From Pseudomonas sp. LBUM920 (GTDB lineage Bacteria > Pseudomonadota > Gammaproteobacteria > Pseudomonadales > Pseudomonadaceae), in contig NZ_CP027762.1 of NCBI RefSeq assembly GCF_003852315.1, positions 6,243,501 to 6,307,500 of the forward strand: DNA of 64,000 bases, given 5' to 3'. The notes beneath the pieces were generated by a model. It was given only the letters and a program-made list of their open reading frames with translations. It was not told the DNA's origin and did no database searches. This document shows positions 25,694 through 34,641 of the stretch, one piece after another (position 1 is the stretch's first letter; every line of letters starts with the position of its first letter). The position numbers and the translations under genes are program-made.

Positions 25694-27916
25694 TTAGTTC
25701 ACCGCAAGAATCGGGCTACCCAGCTTTTCCAGCAACGTCGCCTGCGCACTGCGCGGGTTCTGGTTGCCGGTCGGCGTGTTGCGCACGTAGCGGCCGTCCG
25801 ACTGCAGGCTCCAGCTGTGGGTGTTGTCAGTGAGGTAGCTTTCCAGCTCTTTCTTGACGCGCATGATCAACTTCTTGCCTTCCACCGGGAAGCAGGTCTC
25901 TACACGCTTATCGAGGTTTCGCTCCATCCAGTCGGCACTGGAGAGGAACATCTGCTCTTCGCCGCCGTTGAGGAAGTAGAACACCCGCGTGTGCTCCAGG
26001 AAGCGCCCGATGATCGATCGCACGTGGATGTTATGCGAAACCCCGGCGATGCCCGGACGCAGGCAGCACATGCCACGCACCACCAGGTCGATGCGCACAC
26101 CGGACTGGCTGGCCTTGTACAGCGCGCGGATGATCTTCGGATCGGTCAGCGAGTTGAACTTGGCGATGATGTGCGCCGGTTTGCCGTCGAGGGCGAACTG
26201 AGTCTCGCGGGCAATCATGTCGAGCATGCCCTTTTTGAGCGTGAACGGCGCGTGCAGCAGCTTCTTCATGCGCAAGGTCTTGCCCATGCCGATCAACTGG
26301 CTGAACAACTTGCCGACGTCTTCACACAACGCGTCGTCTGAGGTCAGCAGGCTGTAGTCGGTGTAGAGCTTGGCGTTGCCGGCGTGGTAGTTGCCAGTGC
26401 CCAAGTGCGCGTAACGCACAATCTCGCCGGCTTCGCGGCGCAGGATCAGCATCATCTTGGCGTGGGTCTTGAAACCGACCACGCCGTAGATCACCACGGC
26501 ACCGGCCGCTTGCAGGCGGCTGGCCAGTTGCAGGTTGGACTCTTCGTCAAAACGCGCACGCAACTCGATCACCGCGGTGACTTCCTTGCCGTTTCGCGCG
26601 GCGTCTACCAGTGCGTCGACGATTTCCGAGTTGGCGCCGGAACGGTACAGCGTCTGGCGCACAGCCAGAACATGCGGGTCCTTGGCGGCCTGGCGCAGCA
26701 GGTCGACCACCGGGGTGAACGACTCGAACGGGTGCAGCAGCAGAATGTCCTGCTTGCTCACCACGCTGAAGATGTTCTCGCTGTTTTGCAGCAATTTCGG
26801 GATCTGCGGCGTGAACGGCGTGTATTGCAGCTCGGGGTGGCTGTCCAGACCGGTGATGCTGAACAGGCGCGTCAGGTTGACCGGGCCATTGACCTGGTAC
26901 AACTCGGACTCGGCCAGGTTGAACTGCTTGAGCAGGTAGTCCGACAGGTGTTTAGGGCAGGTGTCTGCCACTTCCAGACGCACCGCGTCGCCGTAGCGGC
27001 GCGAGAACAGCTCACCGCGCAGGGCGCGGGCCAAGTCTTCGACGTCTTCGGAATCCAGCGCCAGGTCGGCGTTACGGGTCAGGCGGAACTGGTAGCAGCC
27101 CTTTACCTTCATGCCCTGGAACAGGTCATCTGCGTGCGCGTGGATCATCGACGACAGGAATACATAGTTGTCGCCAGCGCCCCCCACCTCTTCCGGTACC
27201 TTGATGATTCGTGGCAACAGACGCGGCGCCGGGATGATCGCCAGGCCCGAATCGCGGCCGAAGGCGTCGATGCCTTCCAGTTCGACGATGAAGTTCAGGC
27301 TCTTGTTCACCAGCAGCGGGAACGGGTGCGTCGGGTCCAGACCAATCGGGGTGATGATCGGCGAAATTTCGTCTCGGAAGTAACGGCGCACCCAAGTCTT
27401 GATCTTGGTGGTCCAGTGCCGGCGACGAATGAAGCGGACCTGATGTTTTTCCAGCTCCGGCAACAGGATGTCGTTGAGGATCGCGTATTGGCGGTCCACG
27501 TGGCCGTGCACCAGCTCGCTGATGCGCGCCAGGGCCTGGTGCGGCTGCAGGCCGTCGGCGCCCGCTTGTTCGCGGGCGAAGGTGATTTGCTTCTTGAGGC
27601 CGGCGACGCGGATCTCGAAGAACTCGTCCAGGTTGCTGGAGAAAATCAGCAGGAATTTCAGCCGTTCCAGCAGCGGATAGGACTCATCCAGCGCCTGCTC
27701 GAGCACGCGGATGTTGAATTGCAGTTGTGACAGCTCGCGGTGGATGTACAGGCTGCTGTCATCCAGGTTGGTCACCGCGACCACTGGCGCCGGCGCGGGG
27801 GCCTCGGCCACCACGGCAGGCGGTGCGGGCTCCAGCTCCGGCGGCGTTTCGGTGACTTGTTCCACCACCGGGTGAGCGTCTTTTACGGCAACTTCTGAGA
27901 GTCCTTCGGTATTCAT
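25694..27916 (-). CDS. ppk: Polyphosphate kinase 1
   Basis: This 740-residue membrane-associated enzyme builds polyphosphate from ATP. An extra N-terminal stretch of about 45 residues rich in Pro, Ala and Glu precedes the first family domain (LYIHRELSQLQFNIRVLEQA). The catalytic histidine region is VVGFKTHAKMMLILRRE, equivalent to the autophosphorylated His435 of E. coli. VIELRARFDEESNLQ and SIIGRFLEHTRVFYF are also conserved. It is followed by hemB 18 bases upstream in the same direction, so hemB-ppk is probably one transcript. Confidence 0.97.
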   Translation of the reverse strand: MNTEGLSEVAVKDAHPVVEQVTETPPELEPAPPAVVAEAPAPAPVVAVTNLDDSSLYIHRELSQLQFNIRVLEQALDESYPLLERLKFLLIFSSNLDEFFEIRVAGLKKQITFAREQAGADGLQPHQALARISELVHGHVDRQYAILNDILLPELEKHQVRFIRRRHWTTKIKTWVRRYFRDEISPIITPIGLDPTHPFPLLVNKSLNFIVELEGIDAFGRDSGLAIIPAPRLLPRIIKVPEEVGGAGDNYVFLSSMIHAHADDLFQGMKVKGCYQFRLTRNADLALDSEDVEDLARALRGELFSRRYGDAVRLEVADTCPKHLSDYLLKQFNLAESELYQVNGPVNLTRLFSITGLDSHPELQYTPFTPQIPKLLQNSENIFSVVSKQDILLLHPFESFTPVVDLLRQAAKDPHVLAVRQTLYRSGANSEIVDALVDAARNGKEVTAVIELRARFDEESNLQLASRLQAAGAVVIYGVVGFKTHAKMMLILRREAGEIVRYAHLGTGNYHAGNAKLYTDYSLLTSDDALCEDVGKLFSQLIGMGKTLRMKKLLHAPFTLKKGMLDMIARETQFALDGKPAHIIAKFNSLTDPKIIRALYKASQSGVRIDLVVRGMCCLRPGIAGVSHNIHVRSIIGRFLEHTRVFYFLNGGEEQMFLSSADWMERNLDKRVETCFPVEGKKLIMRVKKELESYLTDNTHSWSLQSDGRYVRNTPTGNQNPRSAQATLLEKLGSPILAVN

Positions 27917-27934
27917 TGAGTGTTCCTGTGAGGG

Positions 27935-28948
27935 CTATTGTTGCTCTCTAAGCAATTGGGCGGCGCGGGCGGCGAAGTAGGTCAGAATGCCATCAGCGCC
28001 GGCACGTTTAAAGGCAGTCAGGGATTCGAGGATCACCGCTTCACTCAACCAACCATTCTGGATCGCGGCCATGTGCATCGCGTATTCACCGCTGACCTGA
28101 TAGACAAAGGTCGGCACCTTGAATTCCTCTTTGACCCGATAAAGGATGTCCAGGTACGGCATCCCTGGCTTGACCATCACCATGTCGGCGCCCTCAGCCA
28201 GATCCGCCGCGACTTCGTGCAGGGCTTCCTGGCTGTTGGCCGGGTCCATCTGGTACGAAGCCTTGTTGGCCTTGCCCAGGTTCAGTGCCGAGCCCACCGC
28301 ATCGCGGAAAGGCCCGTAATAGGCGCTGGCGTACTTGGCCGAGTAGGCCATGATCCGCACATTGACGTGACCGGCCAGCTCCAGGGCTTCGCGAATCGCC
28401 TGGATGCGACCGTCCATCATGTCCGACGGCGCGACGACCTGGGCGCCAGCGGCTGCGTGGGACAACGCCTGTTTGACCAGCGCATCGACGGTAATGTCGT
28501 TTTGAACATAGCCGTCTTCGTCAAGAATGCCATCCTGGCCGTGGGTGGTGAACGGGTCCAGCGCCACGTCGGTGATCACCCCCAGCTGCGGGAAACGCTC
28601 GCGCAACGCGCGGGTGGCACGCTGGGCAATGCCTTGCGGGTTCCAGGCTTGCGCAGCATCAAGAGACTTGAGTTCAGACGGCGTCACTGGAAACAGCGCC
28701 AGCGCCGGAATCCCGAGTTCCACCCAGTTCGCCGCCTCGATCAGCAGCTGATCAATGGTCAAGCGCTCCACACCCGGCATCGATGCCACGGCTTCCCGAC
28801 GGTTTTCACCGTCCAGCACAAACACCGGCAAGATCAGATCGTTCGTCGTCAGCACGTTTTCACGCACCAGGCGGCGAGAAAAATCATCACGGCGATTGCG
28901 GCGCAGGCGGGTAGCAGGGAACAGGCGATTGGCAGGGGTAAAGCTCAC
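27935..28948 (-). CDS. hemB: Delta-aminolevulinic acid dehydratase (porphobilinogen synthase)
   Basis: This 337-residue enzyme condenses two 5-aminolevulinates to porphobilinogen in haem synthesis. The active-site lysines are in MAYSAKYASAYYGPF and MVKPGMPYLD. The metal region reads ALDPFTTHGQDG, with aspartates in place of the cysteines of zinc enzymes. This marks the magnesium-dependent class known from P. aeruginosa. Two arginine-rich N-terminal blocks (RLRRNRRDDFSRRLVREN) are family features. It precedes ppk; other haem genes in the window are hemC, hemD, hemX and hemY. Confidence 0.97.
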   Translation of the reverse strand: MSFTPANRLFPATRLRRNRRDDFSRRLVRENVLTTNDLILPVFVLDGENRREAVASMPGVERLTIDQLLIEAANWVELGIPALALFPVTPSELKSLDAAQAWNPQGIAQRATRALRERFPQLGVITDVALDPFTTHGQDGILDEDGYVQNDITVDALVKQALSHAAAGAQVVAPSDMMDGRIQAIREALELAGHVNVRIMAYSAKYASAYYGPFRDAVGSALNLGKANKASYQMDPANSQEALHEVAADLAEGADMVMVKPGMPYLDILYRVKEEFKVPTFVYQVSGEYAMHMAAIQNGWLSEAVILESLTAFKRAGADGILTYFAARAAQLLREQQ

Positions 28949-29033
28949 GACAGACTCCTGAGCCCGTGTTTACGGGCGAGCGTTGCAGTTATAAGCGGCC
29001 ATTATGACGAAGGAATGACAGTTGTGCTTATCG

Positions 29034-29052
29034 ATGCGACCTGCAGTCGCAT
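29034..29052. promoter_or_regulatory. Perfect dyad between hemB and dedA-like gene
   Basis: ATGCGAC-CTGCA-GTCGCAT, 7-bp perfect arms, followed by a third partial copy (GTCGCAT at 29055-29061). It lies between divergent genes, 85 bases from the hemB start. It could be an operator or a hairpin; no known factor recognised. Confidence 0.4.
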
Positions 29053-29156
29053 TCGTCGCATATGTAGGAATTGTTCACTTCGTGACACATCTCGATACTT
29101 TCATGAATGTTCACGAAGGCGTAGGCTGCGCGTTCATTTCGCCAGCACCCCAGACC

Positions 29157-29804
29157 ATGCTTCAACAATTTCTGCATGACTTCGGCTACTTTGCGCTCTT
29201 CCTGGGCACGTTCTTCGAAGGCGAAACCATTCTGGTTCTCGCAGGCTTCCTGGCGTTCCGTGGATACATGGATATCAACCTGGTGGTGGTCGTTGCCTTC
29301 TTTGGCAGCTATGCCGGTGACCAGCTGTGGTACTTCCTGGGGCGCAAGCATGGCCGCAAACTGTTGGCGCGCAAGCCGCGTTGGCAACTGATGGGCGACA
29401 AAGCGCTGGAACACATCCGCAAGCATCCGGATATCTGGGTGTTGAGCTTTCGGTTCGTCTACGGGCTGCGCACCGTGATGCCGGTGGCGATTGGCTTGTC
29501 CGGCTACCCGCCTTTGCGCTACCTGCTGCTCAACGGTATTGGCGCGGCGGTGTGGGCGGCGGCGCTGGGCGCTGCGGCTTATCATTTTGGCGCGGTGCTG
29601 GAAGGCATGCTCGGCAGCATCAAGAAATATGAGCTGTGGGTGCTGGGCGCGCTGCTGTTGCTGGGCTTGGGCCTGTGGCTGCGCCGCCGCTTCAAGAACG
29701 CGCGCATTGCCCGCCAGGCCTGCGAAGATGCCAAGGCCCGGCTGGCCGCAGAGCAACTCGTCGAGCCCGCCAAGGTCGACGCGCCTAAGACGCCAATCGA
29801 GTAA
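29157..29804 (+). CDS. DedA family membrane protein
   Basis: This 215-residue inner-membrane protein belongs to the DedA/SNARE-associated (VTT) family. These proteins support membrane homeostasis, and some flip phospholipids or undecaprenyl phosphate. Motifs are FLGTFFEGETILVLAGFLA, the conserved GSYAGDQLWYFLGRKHGRK and FRFVYGLRTVMPVAIGLSG. The cytoplasmic C-terminal tail is charged (RRRFKNARIARQACEDAKAR). The start MLQQFLHDFGYF is chosen by family; the ORF upstream to 29022 is unlikely to be translated. Its 3-prime end overlaps the convergent desaturase gene by 20 bases. Confidence 0.9.
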   Translation: MLQQFLHDFGYFALFLGTFFEGETILVLAGFLAFRGYMDINLVVVVAFFGSYAGDQLWYFLGRKHGRKLLARKPRWQLMGDKALEHIRKHPDIWVLSFRFVYGLRTVMPVAIGLSGYPPLRYLLLNGIGAAVWAAALGAAAYHFGAVLEGMLGSIKKYELWVLGALLLLGLGLWLRRRFKNARIARQACEDAKARLAAEQLVEPAKVDAPKTPIE

Positions 29805-31020
29805 GCCGGTCTCTGCAGCAGTAGAGACCCATCACGCTGAGCAAGCTGTAACTCACCAGGCCCAGCCAGCCCAAATTGCTGGCCGGCCACAGCCCCACCA
29901 CCGGCGCCAGCCATACCAACGGTACATTCAGCCCCAGGCGTACCAGCTCAGCTTTCAGGGCCCAGGGGCGATTTTCCAACGCCACGCCCAGCGTGAACAA
30001 CCCTGACGCCATCGCGCTCCAGCCCAGGATCAACGCCGCCGTGGGCAGCCCTTCGCCGGCATTCATCAGATAGCTGCCAAACCCCACATATGCCGCAAAT
30101 TGCAGGGCAACGTAGATTTGCTGGCGTGCGTCCAGCGGCACTTCGAATTTGCGGAACTGGCTCAAATCGGGCTTGGCCAGTGGGTATTTGGCTTTGACAT
30201 CCGCCGGGCGCCACCCGGTGCGCATGAACCAGATGCGCAGCTTGTCCCACCAGCTCTCGGTACGCCGCGCATCACTCCACAACTGCGCATAAAACTGCAG
30301 GTTGGCCCACAGCGGGTTCCAACTGGCCAAGGGCGTGGTCACGCCAAAGATCACCGGCTCGTTGTCGTCTTCTTCCTGGAAGCTGCCGAACAGCCGGTCC
30401 CAAATAATGAACACGCCGCCATAGTTGCGATCCATGTAAAGAGCGTTCTGTGCATGGTGAGCCCGATGATTGGACGGTGTGACGAAGAACCATTCGAACC
30501 AGCCAAGCTTGGGCACGTGGCGGGTGTGCACCCAGAACTGATACAGAAGATTGAGCGAGGCCACGCTGATAAACACCACCAGCGGCACGCCCACCACGGC
30601 CAGGGGCAGGTAGAAAATCCAGCTCAGCAAGAAGCCGGTACTGGTCTGGCGCAGGGCGGTGGTGAGGTTGTAGTCCTCGCTCTGGTGATGCACCGAGTGC
30701 GCGGCCCACAGGATGTTGCGCTCATGCCCGCAGCGATGCAGCCAGTAGTAGCAGAAGTCATAGAACACAAAGGCGAATACCCAGGTCCACACGCTCTGGG
30801 CCGAGAGTTCGATCAAGGCCAGGTGCTTGAGGGCGAAGGCGTAGGTCAGCAGCCCGACGCCTTTTGTCAGCAAGCCCGTGGTGGTGGACAGCACGCCCGT
30901 GCTGAGGCTGTTGATGGCGTCGGCCACCCGATAGTTGCGCTCGCCGCGCCAGCGGTCGGCCAGCAGCTCAACCACGATCAAGGCGATGAAAAACGGTACC
31001 GCGTAAGGCACGAAGTCCAT
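29785..31020 (-). CDS. Sterol desaturase/fatty acid hydroxylase family membrane protein
   Basis: This 411-residue integral membrane di-iron oxygenase-type protein carries all three histidine clusters: HRCGH (HX3H), HSVHH and NHRAHHAQN (HX2HH). They lie within about residues 95-200, next to FYDFCYYWLHR. The C-terminal half adds further membrane helices, which is longer than the minimal family. Related proteins hydroxylate or desaturate sterols, carotenoids, fatty acids or alkylglycerols. Most pseudomonads make no sterols, so the substrate is unknown and probably a lipid. Confidence 0.88.
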   Translation of the reverse strand: MDFVPYAVPFFIALIVVELLADRWRGERNYRVADAINSLSTGVLSTTTGLLTKGVGLLTYAFALKHLALIELSAQSVWTWVFAFVFYDFCYYWLHRCGHERNILWAAHSVHHQSEDYNLTTALRQTSTGFLLSWIFYLPLAVVGVPLVVFISVASLNLLYQFWVHTRHVPKLGWFEWFFVTPSNHRAHHAQNALYMDRNYGGVFIIWDRLFGSFQEEDDNEPVIFGVTTPLASWNPLWANLQFYAQLWSDARRTESWWDKLRIWFMRTGWRPADVKAKYPLAKPDLSQFRKFEVPLDARQQIYVALQFAAYVGFGSYLMNAGEGLPTAALILGWSAMASGLFTLGVALENRPWALKAELVRLGLNVPLVWLAPVVGLWPASNLGWLGLVSYSLLSVMGLYCCRDRLTRLAS

Positions 31021-31136
31021 GGGCTAGTCCGGTCTGTTTTTGTTACATCAAGATTAGGTGTAGCGGCGCGAGATCCCATTGGCAACAGGTGACAAATTAG
31101 TAGACATTTAACGCCATGAAATAGGGAGAAATACTC

Positions 31137-31802
31137 ATGAGCAGAAAGATTGCAGTGATCCTTTCCGGCTGTGGCGTGTACGACGGCGCAGAGATCCACG
31201 AAAGCGTGATCACCTTGTTGCGCCTGGACCAGCGGGGCGCCCAGGTCCAATGTTTTGCGCCGGATATCGCGCAACATCACGTGATCAACCACCTCACGGG
31301 CGAAGAGATGCCCGAGTCGCGTAACGTGCTGGTGGAGTCGGCGCGGATTGCCCGGGGTGACGTGAAAGATATTCGAGAGGCCCGCGCCGAAGACTTTGAT
31401 GCGCTGATCGTGCCCGGCGGGTTTGGCGCGGCGAAGAACCTGTCGAACTTTGCCGTGGAAGGCGCAGGTTGCAGCGTCAATCCGCAGGTGCTGGCGCTGG
31501 CGGAAGCCTTCGCCGAAGCGAGCAAGCCGGTGGGGCTGATCTGCATTTCGCCGGCACTGGCCGCGAAAATCTACGGCCCCGGCGTGACCTGCACCATCGG
31601 CAACGATGCCGACACCGCCGCTGCCCTCGACAAGATGGGCGCCACCCACCGCGACTGCACAGTGGAAGACATCGTCGAGGACACCCCGCGCAAACTGGTG
31701 AGCACCCCGGCCTACATGCTTGGCAAGAACATCAGCGAGGTGGCCTCAGGTATCAACAAACTCGTGGATCGGGTATTGGAATTGACTCACGAGGATGATT
31801 GA
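31137..31802 (+). CDS. elbB: ElbB-type glyoxalase of the DJ-1/PfpI family
   Basis: This 221-residue cytosolic protein matches ElbB (sigma cross-reacting protein 27A; isoprenoid-biosynthesis-linked glyoxalase). The start is MSRKIAVILSGCGVYDGAEI. The nucleophile elbow carries cysteine in PVGLICISPALAAKIYG, and the conserved acid lies in GAEIHES. The family converts glyoxal weakly and was noted for affecting lycopene yield in E. coli; its natural role is unclear. A single gene, with an AGGGAGAAA ribosome site. Confidence 0.92.
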   Translation: MSRKIAVILSGCGVYDGAEIHESVITLLRLDQRGAQVQCFAPDIAQHHVINHLTGEEMPESRNVLVESARIARGDVKDIREARAEDFDALIVPGGFGAAKNLSNFAVEGAGCSVNPQVLALAEAFAEASKPVGLICISPALAAKIYGPGVTCTIGNDADTAAALDKMGATHRDCTVEDIVEDTPRKLVSTPAYMLGKNISEVASGINKLVDRVLELTHEDD

Positions 31803-31879
31803 TCGCCTCCCGAACACTTAAGGGTGGTCAGTCCACCCGTTGTGGCTAGCAAGCTCTTAGTGGCGAGCAGGGCTAATTG

Positions 31880-32010
31880 TGGCGAGCGGGCTTGCCCCGC
31901 GTTGGGCTGCGCAGCAGCCCCAATTCAGGCGACGCGGTCAGTCAGTTAATCTGCGGCGCGAAGTGTTGGGGCGGCTTCGCCCCCCAACGCGGGGCAAGCC
32001 CGCTCGCTAC
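31880..32010. repeat. REPIN-like inverted repeat
   Basis: GTGGCGAGCGGGCTTGCCCC near 31879 faces CGGGGCAAGCCCGCTCGCTA ending near 32009. The intervening loop begins GCGTTGGGCTGCGCAGCAGCCC, as in the element at 1450-1627. It lies between the convergent elbB and yaiI genes. Confidence 0.82.
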
Positions 32011-32030
32011 AGGAACACCGCTCGCCAACG

Positions 32031-32486
32031 TCAGGCCTCGCGCATTAGCTTGGTCAATATCCTGTCCAGCGCATTGGCAAACGCCTGCTTATCCTTTTCG
32101 CCATGGGGCGGCGGCCCTCCGCCCATCTGGCCCTGCTCGCGCAGATCAGTAAACAGGTTACGCACTGCCAGCCGTTCGCTCATGTTTGCCGGGCTGAACT
32201 CCTTACCGCGTGGGTCAAGGGCCGTGACGCCCTTCTTCACCAGCCGGTCGGCCAAGGGCACGTCGCTGCAAATCACCAGCTCACCGGGCACGGCGTGTTC
32301 CACCAGGTAGTCATCCGCCGCATCCGGGCCGCTGGGTACCACGATCAACTTCACACACGCAAAGCTCGGTTTGATCTGGCTTTGCCCCGCCACCAATACC
32401 ACCTCGAACTGGCGCTTGAGGGCGAATTTCACCACCTGGTCCTTGGCCGCCCGTGGGCAAGCATCCGCATCGATCCACACGCGCAT
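32031..32486 (-). CDS. yaiI: YaiI/YqxD family protein (UPF0178)
   Basis: This 151-residue PIN-like domain protein of unknown function begins with the family signature MRVWIDADACPRAAKDQVVK. Further family phrases are VPSGPDAADDYLVEHAVPG, CSDVPLADRLVKKGV and DPRGKEFSPANM. The acidic residues resemble a nuclease active site, but no activity is established. It starts 2 bases after the iron permease stop, so the two genes are translationally linked. Confidence 0.92.
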   Translation of the reverse strand: MRVWIDADACPRAAKDQVVKFALKRQFEVVLVAGQSQIKPSFACVKLIVVPSGPDAADDYLVEHAVPGELVICSDVPLADRLVKKGVTALDPRGKEFSPANMSERLAVRNLFTDLREQGQMGGGPPPHGEKDKQAFANALDRILTKLMREA

Positions 32487-32488
32487 GG

Positions 32489-34384
32489 TCAGGCTGCCAC
32501 GCGGCGTTTTTCTGCCAGGCGGCTGCGGCCGTACAGCACCACAATCGCCAGGATCGCCACGGCCTGCGCACTCAACGAATACGCGTCGGCGTGGATGCCC
32601 AGCCAGTCGAAGTCAAAGAACGCCACCGGCCGTGTGCCGAAGATGCCGGCCTCCTGCAAGGCCTTCACGCCATGGCCGGCGAACACCACCGACAGCGCGC
32701 ACAGCAGCGCTGCGTTGATGCCGAAGAACAACGCCAAGGGCAACTTCGCCGAGCCGCGCAGGATCACCCACGCCAGGCCCACCAGCAGCACCAGCGCCGT
32801 GGCGCCACCGGCCAGCACCGCGTTGTGCCCGGCAGGGCCGGCTTGCAGCCACAGGGTTTCGTAGAACAGGATCACTTCGAACAGCTCGCGGTACACCGAG
32901 AAGAACGCCAGCATGGCAAAGCCGAAGCGCCCGCCGCCGCCCACCAGGCTGCTCTTGATGTAATCCTGCCAGGCCGCCGCGTGGCGTCGGTCGTGCATCC
33001 ACACGCCCAACCACAGCACCATCACGCTGGCGAACAGTGCCGTGCAGCCCTCAAGCAATTCGCGCTGGGCGCCGCTGACGTCAATCACATACGCCGCCAA
33101 TGCCCACGTCGCCAGCCCGGCCAACAGCGCCAGGCCCCAACCGACGTTGACGCTGCGCACCGCCGATTGCTGGCCGGTGTTACGCAGGAAAGCCAGAATT
33201 GCCGCCAGCACCAGGATCGCTTCCAGACCTTCACGCAACAGAATCAGGAGGCCGGAGATGTAGCTCAACGACCAGCTCAAGCCATCGCTGCCCAGCAGGC
33301 CGGCAGATTCAGTGAGTTTGCCCTTGGCCACGTCCAGACGCTGTTGCACCTGCTCGATCGGCAGGCCGTCCTGCAATGACTGCCGGTAGGCCATCAGGGC
33401 TTTCTCGGTGTCCTTGCGCACGTTGGCATCGACGTTGTCCAACGAGCTTTCTACCAGCTCAAACCCTTCCAGGTAGGCGGCTACCGACAAGTCGTAGGCC
33501 TGTTCGTGATCACCGTTGCGGAACGCGGCGAGGCTCTTGTCCAGCGTGGTCGCGGTGTAATCGAGCAACTGTGCCGGGCCACGCTTGACCTGCGGCGGCT
33601 GCGCACGCTGGGCGCGGAACGTCGCGGCGGCGGCCGGGCCGTTTGCGGCCAGCACTTCATTGGGGGTCTGGCGGGCCAGGTCGGCAAGGTTGAAGGGTTG
33701 TTCGCTGTTTGCCGCAGCCGGGTCAGCGGTGAAACCGGCGATGTAGGTCGCCAGGTCCCAGCGTTGACGGTCATCGAGCTGGTCGGCGAAAGACGGCATG
33801 TCAGTGCCCTCGACGCCCAGGCCGAGTGTGTTGTAGATCGCGTAAAGGCTCAGGCGGTCCAGGCGCGCGGCGTCACGCAGGTTCGCGGGCGGCGGCGTCA
33901 TGCCGGTGCTGGCCGGGCCATCACCGGCGCCCGCAATGCCGTGGCACACCGAGCAGTGCTGGGCATAGAGCGGTGCGCCGCGCGTGGGGTCTGGTGTGAT
34001 CGCCGGAGCCTGGCTGACTTCGTACGCCACTGCCAACTTGGCACCCAACTGACGGGCCTGGTGGGCGACGGTCGTGCCCTCTTCACGCGCGGTCACCGCC
34101 GCCAGCAATTCATTGACGCCCTTTATCAAATCGGCGCGTTCGGGCTTCTCGGGTAAATCCGCTACCAGGCCCTGCAATACCCCAAGAAACTCCACCTGCT
34201 CGCGGTATTCGGATTCATCCACGACCGTGCCCGCGTCCACCGTCGGCGGGTAGTCGGCCCCGATGTAATCGAGCAGATGCAAGGCTTGAGGCGCGCCCTC
34301 GGCAGTGGCCGCCAACAGATTAAAGCTGCACGACATCAGCGCCGGCAGCATCAGCCAGGCGAGAAAACGGTAAAGGGCAGTCAT
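32489..34384 (-). CDS. Cytochrome c / FTR1 family iron permease fusion
   Basis: This 631-residue protein has a signal peptide, then a periplasmic region with a c-type haem site (CSVCHGIAGAGDG near residue 140, and an axial methionine candidate in GTDMPSFADQLDD). The C-terminal half is an FTR1/EfeU membrane permease with its two REXXE motifs, REGLEAIL and RELFEVIL. FTR1 permeases import iron after Fe(II) oxidation, and the cytochrome domain may take up that electron. This fused form recalls the FtrC-type component of ferrous iron systems. No Fur box is obvious upstream. It is followed by yaiI. Confidence 0.9.
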   Translation of the reverse strand: MTALYRFLAWLMLPALMSCSFNLLAATAEGAPQALHLLDYIGADYPPTVDAGTVVDESEYREQVEFLGVLQGLVADLPEKPERADLIKGVNELLAAVTAREEGTTVAHQARQLGAKLAVAYEVSQAPAITPDPTRGAPLYAQHCSVCHGIAGAGDGPASTGMTPPPANLRDAARLDRLSLYAIYNTLGLGVEGTDMPSFADQLDDRQRWDLATYIAGFTADPAAANSEQPFNLADLARQTPNEVLAANGPAAAATFRAQRAQPPQVKRGPAQLLDYTATTLDKSLAAFRNGDHEQAYDLSVAAYLEGFELVESSLDNVDANVRKDTEKALMAYRQSLQDGLPIEQVQQRLDVAKGKLTESAGLLGSDGLSWSLSYISGLLILLREGLEAILVLAAILAFLRNTGQQSAVRSVNVGWGLALLAGLATWALAAYVIDVSGAQRELLEGCTALFASVMVLWLGVWMHDRRHAAAWQDYIKSSLVGGGGRFGFAMLAFFSVYRELFEVILFYETLWLQAGPAGHNAVLAGGATALVLLVGLAWVILRGSAKLPLALFFGINAALLCALSVVFAGHGVKALQEAGIFGTRPVAFFDFDWLGIHADAYSLSAQAVAILAIVVLYGRSRLAEKRRVAA

Positions 34385-34641
34385 GAATGAATCTCAAAGG
34401 GAAATGCGAAGTAACACATTGTTTAACGTTAAGGGGTTTGACTCAAGACGTCAGTGACAAGGCGATGGAAATATCGCGGTCGACATGATGGCAATCGCAC
34501 AAATAAACGAAGCAAAAAGCCATTGTTTTGCCAGTAATGGCGCCTATAATGCCGCGCCCTGTTATTGCGAAAGGGAATTTATTTCCTCGTTTTTATGAGG
34601 AATAGGCACATCGGCTGATTATTTTCAGGGAAGAAGTTTGT
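34385..34641. promoter_or_regulatory. Divergent control region with sigma70-like promoter
   Basis: 257 bases between the iron permease and lipoprotein cluster. TTGTTT (34523-34528), a 16-base spacer and TATAAT (34545-34550) make a good plus-strand sigma70 promoter for the cluster. A dyad GCCATT...AATGGC (34519-34541) overlaps the -35 and could be a repressor site. Confidence 0.5.
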
